This document shows, piece after piece, positions 52,201 to 64,000 of a stretch of 64,000 nt of DNA. How positions within the stretch are numbered: the first letter of the stretch is position 1; each line of letters starts with the position of its first letter. The position numbers were made by a program, and so were the translations under genes. Under the pieces are notes generated by a model that saw nothing but the letters and a program-made list of their open reading frames with translations, was not told the origin of the DNA and ran no database searches. The stretch comes from Montifringilla adamsi. Its lineage: Eukaryota > Chordata > Aves > Passeriformes > Passeridae. The stretch spans positions 3,844,001-3,908,000 of the forward strand of contig JAGGNK010003335.1 of NCBI GenBank assembly GCA_017590115.1. The letters are read 5' to 3'.

Positions 52201-55200
52201 TGCTGCAAGCACAAAGGCATCTCAAATTGGTCCTGGAGGTATCTGGTATTCTTATATTTGGTTTTAATTACAATAATGGTTAACCTAATACTGCTTTTAA
52301 TGCTTGTAAAGTATTAGAACTTTATTGATATCAGTTCCTGGTGCTCTCTTAATTTTCACAGCCTCTGCAGCTGTGGTGCTTCATTTCTGCCTTGTTCCCA
52401 TGCTAAGCTGAGTCCTTACTGAAGCTTGACTCACTGGAATGATGCAACAAGCTCTGATTGACCTCAGTGAATTGTGCAGGTTGATTGATACAGTTCCTTG
52501 GGGAAGACACACACTGTGTTTTAACCTCATTTAAGGAAAATATTTTGGTTTTCACATCTTCTTTAAAAAGCAAGTTGTTCTGTGAAACAAATCCTGTTTT
52601 TCAATGCCTCTGTTACCTTGTCTTTGTATCTTACATGACTCTCTGATGTCTAATAAAATGAAAGCTTCTGTTTAAATTTTTCACTGCATCAGGCACTCTT
52701 GTCTGATGTCAGTGCAGATCCTTTTGTGCTTGGGAAGGAGTTTTCTTGAGTTTTAGCCTTTGGAAGGGGAATTTGAGCATTTTCTCTCCTCTACCTGGCT
52801 ACCTATTTTAGTAAATCATGAGGAAGTTATTAGCTTTAGGACTTATATTGCTATTTGAAAACAGCTAACAGGATCATAAGAAGGCAACTAATAGACACAC
52901 ACAAAGGCATTATGATGACATAAGCCTTCTTGACTTGGAAAAGTAGGTAGAAAATGCTTTTCAGAGGGAGGAAAATTTGTGATGCCTAGTGTCTCAGACA
53001 TCAACAGAGAATTTATCCACACAATACCTGCCAAAGGGGGAAAACCAAGAATTATTTTAAAATACAGAGTTGAGAAGCAACAGCAAATCTATAAACTATG
53101 ATTTTACATATTGAAGTTCTCTGGAGCTGTATCCACTGTGTGGGTGGAATCAGTTTGTGGGAAAATCTGTGAGCAGGAATTGTAGAGATCAAGTTTTTTC
53201 GAGTCTCCTGGTGCAGTGATTTTTACAGATGAGTACTTCTGAAAGTGCTTTGTAGGAAAAAGAGACATTTTGCATTAAAGAGACAAAAGTATATGAGCTA
53301 TATATAAATGTTTGTGCACAGAAAGAGAAAGGGTGTACCTAGAGTGTTTGGTGACTTTTGGGTATGAAAGGATTTGGATGCTCTTTGAACATTGTCTCTC
53401 TAACAGCCTTTTGGGGGGATCTCAGTGAAGTAGCTTTTTCCTTCCATTGTGTGGTTAACAGAAGGAGGAAAAAGATGAAAAAAGTGAAGGAATTATGGCC
53501 AGAAGCTGAGCTCTAAACAGTTAGGCTTTTCTTCCATGTCTTCCTTTCAGGTAGTTTTCTCAAGACAAATAAGTATTGTTATTTGCATTTCAAAGGCAAA
53601 AAACTGACTTAAAGGGTAAATCAGCAGCAGAGCTGGGGATAATACAGAGATCTGTTTTGTCTAATGTCCTACCCATTAGCTATCACTGTGAACATAATAT
53701 CTCACCACCACATGCTATTAAATGTGAGAAAAAAAGATGTTTGAAAGAGGCACGTTAGGAATTGCTAATAGAATTCTGCTGAAATTTGAAGACTTCTGGA
53801 AAGGATGGCTGAAATCAAAGACAGATTGACAGTAAGAGAATCCAAACTTTTTTTTTTTTTCTTTTTTTCCCCTGGTAAAATCCTAAATGTTCTGTATGAA
53901 AATACTATCATGCTCCTCCAGAGTAGCTGCCTTCCATAACCATCAAGTTCCTCTTCCATCCTACAAACCAGCTCTGTCACAGAGTGTGTCCTTTTATTGA
54001 GAATGCAGATCCTGACTAAAAAAACATTGTAGATGTTTTACAGCAAGCATTGACTATTTATTCTTTTGATTTGTATGTGTTTTATGATTGTCCCAATTAC
54101 TGTCTCAAATTTATTCTACTAAAATGATATTTAAAATTTTTTTGCACTAGTAATACTGAGTTTCAGACGTAGCTTTTAAGAACATTAAAAATACTCAAGT
54201 AATGAATATAGTCATAATGTCCTAGGGAACAAGAAAAAGACAAATTATTAGAGCAAGAACAAGCAAATGAAAAAATATTAGCAAGGTAAGGACTTTTTAG
54301 AGAGGATATAAACAAAACAATTATGGTATCAGCATGAAGCCAGGAGACAGCCCATACTTCCATGCTATCAGCTCTGTGAACCAGATTATCACAAATATTG
54401 AATATGTTCTGGTCCTTCAGTCCAGAAAGTTTGTGAAGACATTAACTACATAGTTATTCCGTGTTTGCTGGGTTTGTGAGATTTTTTTAAATAAAATGTC
54501 TAAATAATCCTTTGCTATTGCACTTAGGTTCTAGAACAATTCCAAATTTACTTGATTTTTAAGTATTTTGGATTTAATTTAGCTGGGCATTCAAGAGAGA
54601 CTTTTCAATCCTTAAATATTTAATGAATAGTTATAAAATGTTAATTGATCCAGTTGAAAGCAGAAGAGGAAATATTCACAATTACTTACTAGATAATTCT
54701 AGCAGTACTGTTTTCCTTAGGAAAAAAAATAAAGGAATGGCAGGTTACTGAAGTTGTAGCTCCAATACTCCTTACAATATCTCTGAGCTCATGCTGGATA
54801 CATTCCAGACCCATAAGAAAACCATTCTATGTTCACACAGATGTTGTCAAACTCAGTAGCCACTATTCTGCTTCAAATTGTTTTGGAGAAAAGGGAAGGC
54901 AGCATTCATGAAAAACAGATAAAATACGATGAATTGTGGCACTGTTCAGAGCAGCACTAGCAAACACAGGCTGCACAGTCAGGCCACATTTGCCTGTAAT
55001 GTCAGCTCTTCACAGCTCTGGTCTATAAAGCTGTAACTGAATGAGCTGCTGCCTGCTGGAGGTGGAGGAAGCTCTTTGCATATGGTGGAAAAGCTGCTGA
55101 GTCCAAAAATTCCCTTACGAATCCTGCTAATTCAGAGTGAACCTGCAGCAAGTTCCCAAATTTTTATCTGCAACCTTTATTAATCCAGAGCTTTCTTAAT

Positions 55201-57895
55201 TAAACACACCCTCTTTCAGTCATCCATAGACAACCTTCTGCAGGCACCAAGGCAGAATTTACTAAATGGCATTAGGCAATGAAATGGAAGGCAGTGTGAA
55301 CCCAGGGTGTTTTAAGAATAAAACACTTTGAATTGCTGGTGTGGACAGTGAAAACAGCAGTAGTTTCCAATGAGGTTTGAGAAGCCATTTTCCTAAAAAT
55401 AATGAAGTAAAAGTGACAAATTTATTGTGTTGCATTAGGGGCTGCCTCACATTGTTTAGATACCTCAGAAGCCCTGGGAAAGTCCACTGCAAAAAGGCCA
55501 AACAGAAAGATTCCTCAAATGAGCTGCTTGGCTCCTTATGACTGATATGAGTTGTAGTTTAAGGACAGCAGCACCAGTCTTGCTGTAATAATGGTTACTA
55601 CTCACAGAGCCTCCTGTTGAACCCAAGAAGAAAAGCTCCCCCCTGCCTGGTTTAATGGCTGGCCTTCATACCCCCTGCCATGCATGCAGTGCACAACTGA
55701 ATATCCACAAATAAGAATAATTTAATGGGCTTTCCTCCTTTCTTTTCAAACGTAGCTGAATGACTGTATTTTTCACAAAACCCCTCCAAGGATCTCTGGC
55801 AGAGATTGTAACCTTTTCTAGCCAGCACCTCCACTGCTGGTTGTCTTTGTCTGCAATAATGCTAGCTGAGAACACTGGCAGTGGCTGGTAGACACCACTG
55901 CAGCCAACTGAAATAACTCTTCCTATTTGGCCAGCGGGGACATTTTAGTTGTGTTTCTCTTAGACTGTTATTTTGCAGTCTGGTGACATATTGCAGGGGT
56001 CAGCATGAGGAAAAACAGACACAGATCTTTCACATTTAGCCTTCTCAAGTGCTCAGTTTTTAGCAACCTCTTCTCAAGAAAACTATGCCACTTGGCAGCT
56101 TTGGTTAGTTTGCTCCCTGTTATGAATGAAAATAGCCACAGCATCACCCCTGCTTTGAAATTCCTTAGAGTGCTTATTGTTTTATGGTACAGGGCTTGCA
56201 GAGTTAGGTGTAATGGAAGTACTAAATGCTACAGGTTGACAATTTGCACCTCAAATCTTTTTCTCTGGGAGCAGAACGGTTTTGAACAGCCAAATGCCAT
56301 GGCTGTATTGAGTTGCACGTGTGGGAAGATGATGGCAGTTTCTGCTCTAGCAGACCTCCAGTGTCATATGGCATTTAGCACCACAGTCTTTGTTAAGCCT
56401 TTCACCAGTTGCTTTCTGCATATTTGTATAAACATTTCAAAATTGTGAAACAGACCTGTTTGCCATGTTTTGCTTCACATGTGTCTCCTATATCTGCGTA
56501 TTCTTTTTCTATCTTCGTTTGGCCTTAAAAATTTTCTATTTTCATGTCTAAGTTAATCAAAATCACTGAAAACCATTTGAGAGCAGTATTACATCAGTTT
56601 CGATTTTAGGTCAATCATCATTGTTAATCTGAGATGAAGTTGCATACTCCTGAACAACTTTCATTTTTTCAGGAGCCTGTTAGGAGACAGTCCAGGGAAT
56701 CAGTGCAGCCTTCGTCTCTAAGCAGCTTTACACTGCTCTCCATCCCACTAGTTTCATTCTCTTCCACATAGAAACAAACTCATTACTCTGTGGGACCTCT
56801 CTCTGCCCCCCTAGAGGAATTAATTGCTGGCAGTGGGTCAGTGTTGTGTGCTGTTATCAGTCAGTAACAGGTGAAAGGGAACTGCTTGATAAGGATTCTG
56901 CATTACTGAGAGTGAGGAATGCCTACGTGATTTACATGGAGATACAACAACATCCTGCCTTTAGACTTGTAGGCTCTGTGGAAACTGATTCTTGCAAAAC
57001 AAATGAGCCCAACTGTTTTCCTCAGTGGTTGATTTAAGTATTTGCAACAGTTTTGTGCCTTACCTCTGAAACTTGCTGGTCTCGATTATTTTTTGTAGAA
57101 GATAAAGGACTTTGCTGGTAATTTCCTATTTTGAACTCAGAGTGGATTCCCTTCTCATACAGGAATGGTTTTATGGTTCTAGCTTTTAGGGAAGGGCAAT
57201 GCAATCTAACTTTAATGCTGAAGTACTTCCAAAGAACATAGTACTAAATTAAAAGCTTCCTCACAGTTTATGGGAATAATGGAGATAATACGTGGCAGGC
57301 AGGATCAAGCCTAACACTAAAATAGCAAGGCAGATATTGGGAACCCAAAGAAATGTTAACACCAAACTATTAACAATTCTTCTTGTTAGCTGCTATCAGT
57401 GTGCTATTTAATTCACCCACTATTTTTCTGTACTGTGGTTGGAGGGTCTACCCTGACAGACAATTGTAGACTAAACTCACAGATTGGTTTCTTCATAAAA
57501 TTAATTAACTAGACAATAAGATAGATCCGATTTAGGTAGACTCCTGCATTAGGTTCACCAGAGACTTTGGGGATTAACACCAGTATTTGTGAGATGGATG
57601 CAGAGCTCACTTGACCAAGCACTGCAATAAAAGGAAAACCCAGGCCTGAGTTCCTGGACCTCTTCAGGAATCAACCTGGAAACCACCAGACTGAGTGAAT
57701 GAGAATTTTCCTATGACAGAACAATGATGTTGTTAAAAATCTAAACATGAATGTAAAATATCTGTTCACCTCAAAATTGTATCTGGTTTTGGAGTGGATT
57801 TTCATTCATCCTCTCTGTTCCATATTTTTTGATACAAATTTATTTGTCTATCAGCTTTCTGGTTTTATTTAACATCAACCTATACAAGAGAGTAA
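43290..57895. other. Unannotated AT-rich non-coding DNA
   Basis: Unique sequence without a recognisable gene or repeat family. Simple sequence includes a 14-base A-run near 49,134-49,147, a 21-base T-run at 48,598-48,618 and a T/C run near 53,849-53,872. The two longest frames are 47,527-47,982 (151 codons from TTG, 122 from the first ATG) and 56,005-56,448 (147 codons from ATG). Both lack recognisable domains. The former follows a long pyrimidine tract, but no convincing donor closes it. Confidence 0.65.
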
Positions 57896-57899
57896 TTTA

Positions 57900-57937
57900 C
57901 TCTTTAGTCCAGAGTTTTATATCTCTGGACTAAAGAG
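57900..57937. repeat. Perfect 15-bp hairpin
   Basis: The left arm CTCTTTAGTCCAGAG (57,900-57,914) and right arm CTCTGGACTAAAGAG (57,923-57,937) are exact reverse complements, separated by the 8-base loop TTTTATAT. Pairing could extend outward with a bulge (TTTA with TAAA). The stem is too short for a canonical microRNA precursor. A cruciform, a protein-binding palindrome or a small inverted duplication is possible. Confidence 0.9.
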
Positions 57938-59431
57938 ATAAAAGGAGACAAAGAATGAGCAGGAGAATGAATGAGAGAGACTGGCTAAGTTAAACAGAAA
58001 TAACTGAAATAAGAAATACAGCTGCACTACATGCATAATCCAGTGACTCAATGTACCAATTATGGCTTCCTTTTCTGTATTTTAAACCCTTCAATGCTAT
58101 TTGGTGCTAAGAATTGTGACTTTATTCTGTTTCCAAACCAATGTATCGATAAAATAATTACATGTTCATGTCTGAAGTAAATTAGTGACATAAGGATATT
58201 GGTTGAGTCAATTCATCTCGGGATTAATTTCTGATTTCTTGATTTCCTTTCCCAGTTCATTCTTCTTTAAACTGTACCACCTGGGGCAGATCCAGCTGTC
58301 ATTCTGTTCAAACATATAAAAGTCAGACATTCCCCATGTTGAAGTTCTGTGGCTGTGTTCAATTTTAATAAGTAACCTAACCAAAAGTCTTAGAAATCAG
58401 TCTGTATCCTATTCAACATCCTATGTAAAATACAGTCCATTGAGCTGAAAATGAGAAACAAATTCATAGCTATTCCTCTATCTTCACATATTTTAGCTAA
58501 TCTTCTCAGACTTCAGTTCAATTTCCAGCAATAATGCTTTTTGTATGTGCTTGTACTTACTAATATTGGTTTTTTACATCAGAATGCCAGTCTGCCATAT
58601 CTTGATCTATGTGTCGAGGTTATTTATATTCATTTGTTGTACCATTTTGGGTCTGACTAGGCTGACTTGATTTTCTTATGATATATATTTTGAAATGTGG
58701 AAGTAATTTATTCATTTGAAAATTCTGGAAATTATTTCAGTAGTGCAGTTCTTACTTGAGAACAGCATAGATAGAAATAGACTGGAATAAAAAAAATACA
58801 CATTTTATGGTTTAAACTGCACAATGAATGCAGGTCATCTGCTTTTAATATTGAAAATCAATTCTTGGCACTTACTCTTGAAAAGGATTCAGGTATTTTA
58901 CTGAAAAAAGATCTGGAGACTTTCTAACACATTGTGAAAATTTAATAACACTTGCACTCATTGTTGGTTTCCAGTTATTATAACATTAATCTTTAAGCCA
59001 TAGAACAACTCTATTTTTATTTTACACCTCTTCAAATGTCTGGCCAATGTCACTGAAAAACCTTGGATTTAAACCTTGGCATGCTTACAGGCAGATGTGG
59101 CTTCTTTGCCCATTAAACATTAGTGTTAAGAAACCAAAGCTTACAGTAATCTTGTTATGGGGCTAAAAAGACATTTCTTAGGACTGGCAGTCTGGGTCTG
59201 CTTTTAAGAATTCATCAGTTAGGTTTTTTGGATGACCTGGACCTCGTGCATGAAAGTGATTCTGTGCAGGCAGATAAAGAGAAGCAGCAGGGGTCACCCA
59301 AACTTTAAGATATGGTTTTGAAAGAAGCTTTAAACTATAGAAAGAAAGGGATGAGAAAGAGAAAGCAATTCTTGGGAAAAAATGGCCAAAAAAGAAGTTG
59401 TTTAGAAAAAGGCAGCCTCATCCTTGGGGTC

Positions 59432-59490
59432 TTCTGTAGACCCTGTTGTAGTTTTCTGTAGACCCTGTTGTGGTTTTCTGTAGACATTGC
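59432..59490. repeat. 22-bp minisatellite (about 2.7 copies)
   Basis: Units starting TTCTGTAGACCCTGTTGT occur at 59,432 and 59,454, with a third, diverged and truncated, at 59,476. The first two differ at one position. This is a small slippage or unequal-exchange product. Confidence 0.9.
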
Positions 59491-60692
59491 TCTTTTCCTT
59501 AAATTGGATAGTGACATATCTGGGTTTTGCACTTCTGTGAGAACAAGAATTTATTGCTTATAAAATGTTCCTGGTTTCCAAAAGACTACCAGCTGGTAGA
59601 ACAGCATTAATAATAGGTACACACCCTTTCCTCTGCCCTTACACTCCTGCTCAAAAGGACAGGTCCTTCAGAGAGACTCAGACTGCTCCTCCCTGCAGTG
59701 TCTCAGCCACAGAGCTGCTGCTCTGCAATGAGGGTGGAAACACTTCCTGCAGGGAGAAGTTTTCCTTTGGCCTGCATTCTGAAGATGTGTCACACATACG
59801 TTTAACCTCTCTGCTGCATATTCTGGGCATCGTAGCTGTGTGGTCTTAAAACTACATTTTGTGAAATTGAAAATGTTGATGTAAAATTCAGAGTGATTGC
59901 ATTGTATATATTATATTATGCCATCTGTCCAAAATGTTATAAAAACATGGCTCTAGGAGCCAACTCGAAAGGAATGCCCACTCCTGAACACTGCTCTGAG
60001 TGAAAGTGGTGCATTCAGGTCAGAATCCATTTTATAGTGAACTCTTCTAGCCTATTTTTACTAATATCCTTATTATAATTATTAGAGTGTGCTTATTTTC
60101 ATATGAATATACGAAACATATGACTTCTCCTTTTTCCAGTATACCAGTGGCCCCAGAGACAATTAAATCTATTTCATATAGTTTATCCTTGTCAAATTCA
60201 TGTCAGCTGCATTTTTTTATTCCCTCACTGTTTCTCTTTGCCTCAGAAGTTATTATATTTGTTAGCATCTTTCAGATATTGCAGCTGGGATAACTGATCA
60301 CCAATGTCCACTAGCCTGCTATTTTTCTCTTCAGGATAAACATTATATCTGACATTTTGTGGCCTTCTGAGCCATCCCACATTCCATATGTATCATCTTG
60401 GAAGGTGCAGAGATTGTTTTGAGTCCCTTATGTACTCCATACTGAAATTCATGTCATGATCAGGTGAATATTTCTACATTTTATAAATATTATTTAGCTG
60501 GTTCTTTCCCTGTTCTACTCTAATGTCTTAAAATATAATTTAGCTTAGTCTCTTCAATAAGGAATTATGCACATAAACAGCAAAATTAAGCAACTTTTAT
60601 GTTTCAAGTTAGTGGGCTGGTAGGAAAAACATCACGTTGTCCTCTTTTTTGTTAAATGCACTCAAGATATGAAATGCTTTATGCCTGTATAT

Positions 60693-60806
60693 TAAAAAAA
60701 AAATAAAACAAAAAAAAACATAACCTGTTGCAAAACGAAAAAGAAAATTCTTGTCAAAAAAAAAAAAAAAACAAACCAAAAAAACATAACCTGTTGTAAA
60801 ATGGGT
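60693..60806. repeat. A-rich 66-bp tandem duplication
   Basis: The motif ACATAACCTGTTG occurs at 60,718 and 60,784, a period of 66 bases. Each copy is preceded by a long A-run with scattered C and followed by AAAA. The intervening A-run (about 60,756-60,770) is probably length-variable. Confidence 0.8.
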
Positions 60807-62486
60807 TAACACCTGTTAGCATGTATGTCTTTGTCTACACCAATCAAAATTTGGTGGACAAGACTTTGGTCCAAAACTACTTAAACATACTCAGAATGCC
60901 AGAAATTGTATTATAAAGACTGATCAACAGAAGATTCCTTCATGGTGAGGAATGAGAGCACTGCCACCTCTCTGAGATCAGGGGGGACTGCTTAGGTGCA
61001 CTTCACATGCTGCGTTGCACTGACAGGTAATGGTTCAGGAATTAAAACAGTTTACTATTACTGAGTAGTCTCTGATACTTAGTTGAGACAAGCTTAGACC
61101 CAGCCTCTGATTTACAGATCCCTTCTACTTAACATTTTAGTTTAGTTAAACATTTGGCATATTGTAAATGTGTGTGTTATTTACTGAGTAGCAGTTGTTG
61201 GGTCTTGGCATGGTGACATTCCCATGCATATGTTCTGCTTCTCGTGCCCTGTTTGTGTACCACTTACAGCAGCCACTTCTGCCACAAACTATTGTTGATG
61301 AGCAACTCAAAAAGGCAGAGGGAAGAGATTATACTGGTGAGGTGCAATTAAAAAAAAAATTACCATTTCTACATCTCCTGCAATTATGAGTTTGTCTGCT
61401 ATCTACAGCAGCTGCATCGTGAGAGGTCTCACAGCATTTTGCATGTATTTTCTGACAGTTTATGCATTTTCCAAGACATAAAAATCACTGAACATTGACT
61501 CCGTAGCATAACAGACATTTAGCAGACGCATTTTTTCTACAGATTTGTTTTCTGCAATGCAGTGTATTTTGGAGTTGATGTATGAAGCGTTTAGGAAGAC
61601 AGATTATTTCTTATGAATTGTACTGTCTCAACAGTGCCAAAAAGAGAAGAAAATGAGCCTTTTATTCCACAAATAAGCTGAACACATATGTCATCGATGC
61701 CATAAAGAGAATAAGTAGACTCAGAGCATCATACATCTTTATTTTGTTTACTTAAAATACTAATTTAGAACTTCTAAGTTAAAGAGGTTATCTTATAACT
61801 GTTTTCTAGTCTAATGTTATAAGATTTTGTGTGTGTAGGTTTTTTAAGTTTCTTTTTAAATTCTGGTTCTCCCATATTTTTAGTTAACACAACCTGTATT
61901 ATCACCTAAAGGTTCTCCTTTTTTGTTGTTTCGGGGTTTTTTGTCGTTTTTGTTTTTTGTTTGTTTATCAAGGCTCTAGAAGTACTTTGATCAAATTTCC
62001 CCAGCTACTTTTGAGTTCAAAGAAGGTTAATACATTTTCTTTCTTTAGAAGATTATTTTCCACTTTTTATTCTGAGATGACTCCTGAATGCTTCAATTTC
62101 CATGGAATGTGTGATCCAGCATTGACTAGATAAAGCTGAGAGTATTTGAAGCTGGCTCTACATGTGCTGTGGATGTTGCCAAGAAAGCCAATTTGCTTCT
62201 GAGAACATCTAATGCCTTTGAAATCTAAGTTTGCTAGGACTCTACTTTCTTTTTTCATGGGCAGATATTGAGTGTACATTTTTCCAGGCAGGTATTGTGA
62301 TCAAGAGTATGTTGCAAGAACAACATGGGGAATTTCTACCATCCCCTTTGGACTCTTGGGTCATGCAGGAGATGGGGGGAGATCTTGAATGGGAAATATA
62401 GGCTAGTCAGGGCCACATGAATATGGTAATTTTCTGTTGTAAATTGGATCTGAGATGCACTTAGGTTGTCCTATGTGATACCAGTG

Positions 62487-62658
62487 TGGATGTGCACATC
62501 CAGCTGTGTGCTGGCTTTTTCTCACAACTGGCACACCCAGCTATGACTGGGAATGATCACATTCTCAGTCATAGCTGGGTTGTGCCCAACAACCAGCTAT
62601 GTTGTATGGGTAGTTGTGCCCAGTCACAACTACCATTTTACCAGGATGGTAGTTGTGA
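62487..62658. repeat. Cluster of palindromes and hairpins
   Basis: Three perfect dyads occur within 172 bases. A 16-bp palindrome TGGATGTGCACATCCA lies at 62,487-62,502. Arms ACCCAGCTATGACTG / CAGTCATAGCTGGGT lie at 62,535-62,549 and 62,566-62,580. Arms TCACAACTACCAT / ATGGTAGTTGTGA lie at 62,624-62,636 and 62,646-62,658. A further GTAGTTGTG at 62,610-62,618 could pair with the same CACAACTAC, giving alternative hairpins. Related words (CCAGCTATG, GTTGTGCCCA) recur between the arms, which suggests serial inverted duplication of a short seed. Confidence 0.9.
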
Positions 62659-62659
62659 G

Positions 62660-64000
62660 TTTACAGGCAGATTCAGGTCTGCTGGAATAAATGAATGCTG
62701 TTGGTAGATTTTCCTTTACCAGTACAGTGTTGGGATTTCTTTATTCCTTGCGTGGCTGCCATTGTTCAGTTTGCTTGGAGTTTTTTGCCCCGTGCTTTCA
62801 GAGATTCTCTTACAGCTGCTGCAGTATCTGCTGCAAGGAGGCTGAAGTCCTTAGGCTACAGTAAGGCCCAGATTTGCATCTCTCTCACTTTTGAGCAAGC
62901 GAGTTCCAGAAAAGTAGGTGGAATAATACATGAAAATAGTTACAGAAAGCAGAATCAGCACTAATCAGCTGAGGTGTATTAGAAGATTATGGGTCAGTAC
63001 TCCAAGGGTGGATCAGTGTCATTTCATTAAAGATAATGAATCTACTGTGAGTTGGGCTGGCTGAAGTTTTGGCTCTAGGTCACACAAAAATTTGATATAT
63101 AGGTATTCTGCCTGAAGAATTTACACTGCTTTGAAGCTTTATACTGTGAAGGATTTTAGGTGGTTTATCAGTAAGTTTTAACCTTGAATATCTGCAGTGG
63201 TATGAAAGTCCATGACTCTTCAAGTACTGAAAGTTGCTTTAATATGCTCCACATTTCAGAAAATTCATTTTACTTGGGTTTTTAAAAAGTGTTCTTTTTT
63301 GAAAGCAGAAGAATATGAGTGAGAGAAAACTTTTCAAGATTATGACAATCTTGACATGTCTTAAATCCATTCAGGAAGTTAACAAGTCAGGGTTTCAATA
63401 GTGGTGATACTTTGGCAATATTGCACAATAATCTTGTCTATTCTTGCTTTTCTTGTCAGTTCTGACACTAACATGAAAGATACTATGCAAGTCATGCTAT
63501 AGAAACTTAAATGCATCTAATAGCATAATTTCATAATAATTTGTTTATTCAGGAGAAAAATATGGGAGAATTCTGTGAAACCTCATAATTGGTTGATTTC
63601 ATAGCTATAGCAGAATTTTAAATACCACCATACTAATCCCTGTATGTTTGTTTTAGGAAAGCATAGTTTCACCAGATCATTTTAGGTGTATCATTTACTA
63701 TAATTAGACAAAGTATTTTGTGAGTATATTTCAATACAGAATTTAGGCCACGTTATAAGTGGCCAGTCTGGACAGTGTTGTGTTTTTATGGTTGTCTCCA
63801 AAAATGGTAGAAATCATTATAGTCACAGTGGAGCCAGTGCAAGGCTTTGAAAAATTGTGGGATCTGTTTAACATTGACAGCCTTTACTAGAGGCTATATT
63901 TATATTATTTTCATTTACAGCTTGATCTACTAGTCTGCTAAACCTCTGTGGAAAGCATGAGCAGAAGAGAGGGGCAAAGCAGGATGGACTCCCTTCATCT
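62660..64000. other. Unannotated non-coding DNA at the window end
   Basis: No recognisable gene, RNA or repeat. The 89-codon plus-strand frame at 62,695-62,964 has no recognisable domain. Confidence 0.65.

Larger units (their letters stand above)
57940..62485. other. Unannotated AT-rich non-coding DNA
   Basis: No recognisable gene. It contains the two small tandem duplications listed separately and a T/G-rich low-complexity tract near 61,918-61,970. Open frames are short; 60,609-60,812 on the minus strand only reflects the A-rich duplication. Confidence 0.65.

Noticed and set aside
56005..56448. 147-codon ATG-initiated plus-strand frame
   Set aside because: No domain, no plausible promoter, poly-A signal or splice context. 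Composition (many Cys, Ser, Leu) is that of chance translation.
57900..57937. microRNA precursor
   Set aside because: A 15-bp stem with an 8-base loop is too short for a canonical precursor, and the flanks add only a few bulged pairs.

Overview
The window looks like a non-coding stretch of a bird nuclear genome. It may be intergenic or lie inside a very long intron; the sequence does not decide which. Three things point to a bird: two CR1-type LINE 3' ends, one with the tail octamer ATTCTGTG twice and no poly-A; a long terminal repeat that by recall matches avian ERVL-type LTRs; and low overall interspersed-repeat density in an AT-rich background. Non-avian reptiles also carry CR1, so the assignment rests on the combination. 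I see no bacterial-style gene organisation, no rRNA or tRNA, no CRISPR array, and no protein I can recognise.

Layout. About 1-34 kb is mostly unique AT-rich DNA. It holds a CR1 tail (6.69-6.98 kb), a duplicated AT-rich block (14.8-14.9 kb), a GC-rich patch (18.6-18.8 kb), a 112-bp tandem duplication (28.54-28.76 kb), and three weak exon-like segments (12.94, 15.49 and 25.25 kb; the last has the best splice signals). About 34.06-37.82 kb is the most unusual part. It is a very degenerate, A-tract-rich minisatellite with a unit of roughly 15 bp (consensus near CCAACTGTATAAAAA). A block of retroviral LTR-like sequence on the minus strand (about 34.45-36.0 kb) interrupts it, and it carries an isolated G5-A-G7-A-G5 run and a TA microsatellite. 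At 39.95-40.09 kb there is a second, more decayed CR1 tail. At 41.90-43.29 kb there is a probable solo ERVL-type LTR, plus strand. The rest (43.3-64 kb) is unique AT-rich DNA with a perfect 15-bp hairpin (57.90 kb), a 22-bp minisatellite (59.43 kb), an A-rich 66-bp duplication (60.7 kb) and a cluster of palindromes and hairpins (62.49-62.66 kb).

No genes can be shown to work together here. Open frames of 60-170 codons occur on both strands, about as often as chance allows in 64 kb, and the longest ones lie in GC-rich LTR sequence or in repeats. The order of events around 34-38 kb can be read: the minisatellite existed first and retroviral sequence was later inserted into it.
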